Shown here in pieces: positions 48,841 to 51,123 of a DNA stretch of 51,123 nt. This stretch comes from an uncultured Curtobacterium sp. (lineage in GTDB: Bacteria; Actinomycetota; Actinomycetes; Actinomycetales; Microbacteriaceae). Position 1 is the first letter of the stretch. Each line of letters starts with the position of its first letter. The DNA lies in NCBI GenBank assembly GCA_913778205.1, contig CAJYUW010000015.1, positions 1 through 51,123 of the forward strand, in the 5' to 3' direction. The translations under genes and the position numbers were made by a program. The notes under the pieces are model-generated. The model did no database searches. It was not told the origin of the DNA and saw nothing but the letters and a program-made list of their open reading frames with translations.

Positions 48841-50655
48841 CTATTCGACCGTCACCGACTTCGCGAGGTTCCGGGGCTTGTCGACGTCGCAGCCGAGCGC
48901 CAGGGCGAGTTCGCGGGCGAGCATCTGCAGCGGCACCACCGCCTCGAGCGGGCCCCACGGCGCGGTGCTCGCACCCCAGGTCAGGCCGCCCGACCCGCGC
49001 CCGGCGAGCGCCGGGATGTCCGACCCCTCGCCGCCGATCGTGATCACGAAGCCGCCACGGGCCCGCACCTCGGCGATGTTCGCCTGCAACCGGTGCTCGC
49101 CGTGGTCGACGACGACGACCGGGGTGCCCTCGTCGACGAGCGCGAGCGGTCCGTGCTTCAGCTCGCCCGCCGGGTACGCCTCCGCCCACCGGTAGCTGAG
49201 CTCCTTGAGCTTCAGGGCGCCCTCCGCCGCGTACGCCAACCCCTGCCCGCGCCCCAGGAAGAGGAACCCGGACGCGTCCCGCACGCTCGACACGAGGAGC
49301 GGGATCCGGTCGGCCGCGACCGCGGCGGCGTGCTCGACGCGGCCGGGCAGCTCCGACAGCTCCCCGACGAGCGCTGCCGCCCGGGCGGTGCCGATCCGGC
49401 CGGAGGCCACCATCGCCGAGATCATCGCCGCCACCCCGACCACCACCTGCGCGGTGAACGTCTTCGTCGCCGCCACCCCGATCTCGGGACCGGCGTGGCA
49501 GTCGAGCACCGCGTCGGCCCGACGGGCGAGCGACGAGTGGAGGTTGTTCGTCAGGGCGAGCACCGGGTGCCGGTCGTCGAACCGGTCCAGGGCGCGGAGC
49601 ACGTCGGCGGTCTCCCCGGACTGGCTGATCGCCACGACGAGCGTGCCCGGGCCGAGCACCGCCTGGTCCGCCTCGCTCGCGACCACGATGTCCGTCGCGA
49701 CGCCGCCGATGCCGCGCAGCGCCGTCGCGATCACCTGGCCGGCGTTGAGCGAGGTGCCGCAGGCGACGACCGCGAGCCGGTGGAACCCCGGCAGACCGAG
49801 GCCGACCCATATGCTGCCGTCGACGGCCCGCCGCGCGACCCGCTCCAGGATCGAGGACACGACCGCGGGCTGCTCCCCGATCTCCTTCGCCATGTGGTCC
49901 GGGTGGTCGCCGAGGTCGAGGGCCGCCGCGGCGAACGGCGACGGCGTGGGGAACGGGACCGGCACCGTGACACCGCCGGACGACCAGGTCCAGGCCTCGC
50001 CGAGCTCGACGACGTCGCCGTCGCGGAGCGCCACGAAGGTCTCGCACCACTCGGCGATCGCGCCGATGTCGCTCGCCACGAAGTCTCCGCGGGCGGACCG
50101 CGCGACCACGAGCGGCGAGCGGTCGGCGGCGACCACCATCCGCCCGTCCCTGGAATCGAGCACGACGATCGCCCACGAGCCCTCGAGCTGCGCCGTCGCG
50201 ATCTGCACGGCGAGCATCAGGTCCGGGTCGACCGCGAGCGCACGCTCGACCAGGTGCGCGATGACCTCGGAGTCGACGTCCGACCGGAACACGTGCCCCT
50301 GCCGCTCGAGGGTGGCTCGTAGCTCGTCCGCGTTCTCCACGATGCCGTTGTGCACGACGCTCAGCCGATCGGCGCAGTCCGCGTGCGGGTGCGCGTTGGC
50401 CTCGCGGACGGCGCCGTGCGTCGCCCAGCGGGTGTGCCCGATGCCGACCCCGGTCAGCGCGTCGCCGGACCGCGCCGCGACGAGCGTGCGGAGGTCGCCG
50501 ACCCGGGACACCGAGCGGACGGTCTCGGTGCCGCCGGACGCCGTCCGGACGGCGATGCCGGCCGAGTCGTAGCCGCGGTACTCGAGTCGCTCGAGTCCGT
50601 CGAGCAGGTAGGGGCTCGCGTCGTCACTGACGCGGGCCGCGATGATGCCGCACAT
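48841..50655 (-). CDS. glmS: Glutamine--fructose-6-phosphate aminotransferase (isomerising)
   Basis: A 604-residue GlmS that makes glucosamine-6-phosphate for peptidoglycan. Cys2 after the initiator Met is the glutaminase nucleophile (MCGIIAARVSDD). GIGHTRWATHGAV and HNGIVENADELR complete the Ntn domain. The isomerase half has two SIS domains: VVACGTSLNAGQVIA, ISQSGETADVLRAL and FLGRGQGLAYAAEGALKLKELSY. The tail ends KPRNLAKSVTVE as usual. The N-terminus is unusual (MCGIIAARVSDDAS rather than MCGIVGYVG), so a second, more typical GlmS may exist elsewhere. ATG with AAGGGA nine bases upstream. The leader contains the palindrome GTTCGGGTACCGAAC (50810-50824). Confidence 0.92.
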   Translation of the reverse strand: MCGIIAARVSDDASPYLLDGLERLEYRGYDSAGIAVRTASGGTETVRSVSRVGDLRTLVAARSGDALTGVGIGHTRWATHGAVREANAHPHADCADRLSVVHNGIVENADELRATLERQGHVFRSDVDSEVIAHLVERALAVDPDLMLAVQIATAQLEGSWAIVVLDSRDGRMVVAADRSPLVVARSARGDFVASDIGAIAEWCETFVALRDGDVVELGEAWTWSSGGVTVPVPFPTPSPFAAAALDLGDHPDHMAKEIGEQPAVVSSILERVARRAVDGSIWVGLGLPGFHRLAVVACGTSLNAGQVIATALRGIGGVATDIVVASEADQAVLGPGTLVVAISQSGETADVLRALDRFDDRHPVLALTNNLHSSLARRADAVLDCHAGPEIGVAATKTFTAQVVVGVAAMISAMVASGRIGTARAAALVGELSELPGRVEHAAAVAADRIPLLVSSVRDASGFLFLGRGQGLAYAAEGALKLKELSYRWAEAYPAGELKHGPLALVDEGTPVVVVDHGEHRLQANIAEVRARGGFVITIGGEGSDIPALAGRGSGGLTWGASTAPWGPLEAVVPLQMLARELALALGCDVDKPRNLAKSVTVE

Positions 50656-51078
50656 CGGGCGTCCCTTCGGGTCGGGAACTTCGGGGGTGGAGCTCGTCGG
50701 ATCGGCACCGACCGCCGACGGGTCGGCCGCGCGCTCGGTTCGCCGGCTCGGGGGCCGCCGCCCGTCCCCGGATCAGGCGAGGACGGACGACGGCGGTCTC
50801 GGGCCGACGGTTCGGGTACCGAACGGGGTACCGCGGACGGGCTCCCGGGGGAGCACGGCGGTCGGTGCAGGAGAAGCGTCACCCGCGGGTGGTGGACAGG
50901 GCAACCGCGCCCGCGCGCTCTTGCGGTTCCCCGCGTCCGGACCGCACCGCGCGTGCGGCGGTGCGGAACCCCGCACCCCGCGGCGCGACGTGCGCAGCCG
51001 CCGGACGGGAGGCCCGGTACCAGCGGGTACCGGGCCGCCCGTCCGCGTCCGGTCGCGTCGCGACCGCCGCTTGCCGCG
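50656..51078. other. Long gap upstream of glmS
   Basis: These 423 bases contain no supported gene. Seen in them: a palindrome GTTCGGGTACCGAAC (50810-50824) followed by another GGTACC, a hairpin CCGCACCGC/GCGGTGCGG (50942-50966) and the terminator-like hairpin at 51001-51045. Leftward promoter boxes for glmS are not obvious. Confidence 0.55.
51001..51045. terminator. Terminator of the right-edge gene, GGACGGGAGGC family
   Basis: CGGACGGGAGGCCCGGTACC (51002-51021) pairs with 51026-51045 with one mismatch, loop AGCG. It lies 33 bases past the stop of the leftward partial gene at 51079, as a terminator should. Confidence 0.78.
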
Positions 51079-51123
51079 TCAGGTGAGCAGCGCGACCAGG
51101 TGCGAGCGCGAGCGCGCGCCGAC
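51079..51123 (-). CDS. Partial gene, possible C-terminus of a LuxR-type regulator
   Basis: The last 14 codons and the stop of a leftward gene that continues outside the window: VGARSRSHLVALLT. The pattern KLGV-xARSR-xxLVALL is typical of the last helix of LuxR/NarL DNA-binding domains, so a response regulator is plausible, but so few residues cannot settle it. The hairpin downstream supports a real gene end. Confidence 0.5.
   Translation of the reverse strand, partial: VGARSRSHLVALLT

Overview
The window is very GC-rich (visibly near 70%) and reads as the chromosome of an actinobacterium. The gene order supports this: rpsP-khpA-rimM-trmD, rplS-lepB-rnhB-DUF2469, yraN-comM-dprA-xerC and rpsB-tsf-pyrH-frr-cdsA are classical actinobacterial blocks, and Lsr2 and DUF2469 are actinobacterial signature proteins. 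The tmRNA tag, the TANNNT -10 boxes and the overall style suggest Microbacteriaceae, with a Curtobacterium-like genome as the best guess (inference). There is no phage, transposase, integrase or CRISPR system; this is mostly core chromosome with small accessory additions.

Layout. 1-3.4 kb: a YbdK-type carboxylate-amine ligase diverges from a 2,4-dienoyl-CoA reductase. 3.5-13.8 kb: ribosome and tRNA maturation genes (rpsP, khpA, rimM, trmD, rplS), with a methionine aminopeptidase inserted in the opposite direction, then lepB-rnhB, DUF2469, lsr2 and the overlapping chain yraN-comM-dprA with xerC. 14.0-16.7 kb: an M23 peptidase and a sugar:proton symporter separate xerC from rpsB. 17-21.2 kb: rpsB, tsf, pyrH, frr, cdsA. 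21.3-29.1 kb: cell-envelope and polarity genes: a protein with two DivIVA-like repeats, a membrane-anchored lytic transglycosylase, a zinc-knuckle protein with an alpha/beta hydrolase, a 626-residue DivIVA-like coiled coil, an unknown membrane protein and a thioredoxin/TPR protein. 29.2-36.3 kb: alpha-glucan metabolism (glgX, glgE, glgB). 36.4-41.8 kb: cysteine desulfurase, prfB, ftsE-ftsX, smpB and ssrA. 42-51 kb: an APC permease with a structured-looking leader, a MetY/flavin monooxygenase pair, a NUDIX hydrolase, an M50-like peptidase, a tiny membrane protein, glmS and the last codons of another gene.

Functional links: ftsE-ftsX with the lytic transglycosylase, the M23 protein and the DivIVA-like proteins point to wall remodelling and polar growth. 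smpB and ssrA stand side by side for trans-translation. GlgE and GlgB overlap by four bases and act consecutively, polymerising maltose-1-phosphate and then branching the glucan. MetY and the flavin monooxygenase probably scavenge sulfur.

The most unusual content is non-coding. A dispersed family of GGACGGGAGGC-type hairpins sits at gene ends (at least eight sites). A tandem array of nested palindromes lies at 47.7-47.9 kb. Several short tandem repeats are confined to intergenic gaps or protein termini and loops. Many genes have a TANNNT box only a few bases before the start codon, consistent with leaderless or very short-leader transcription.
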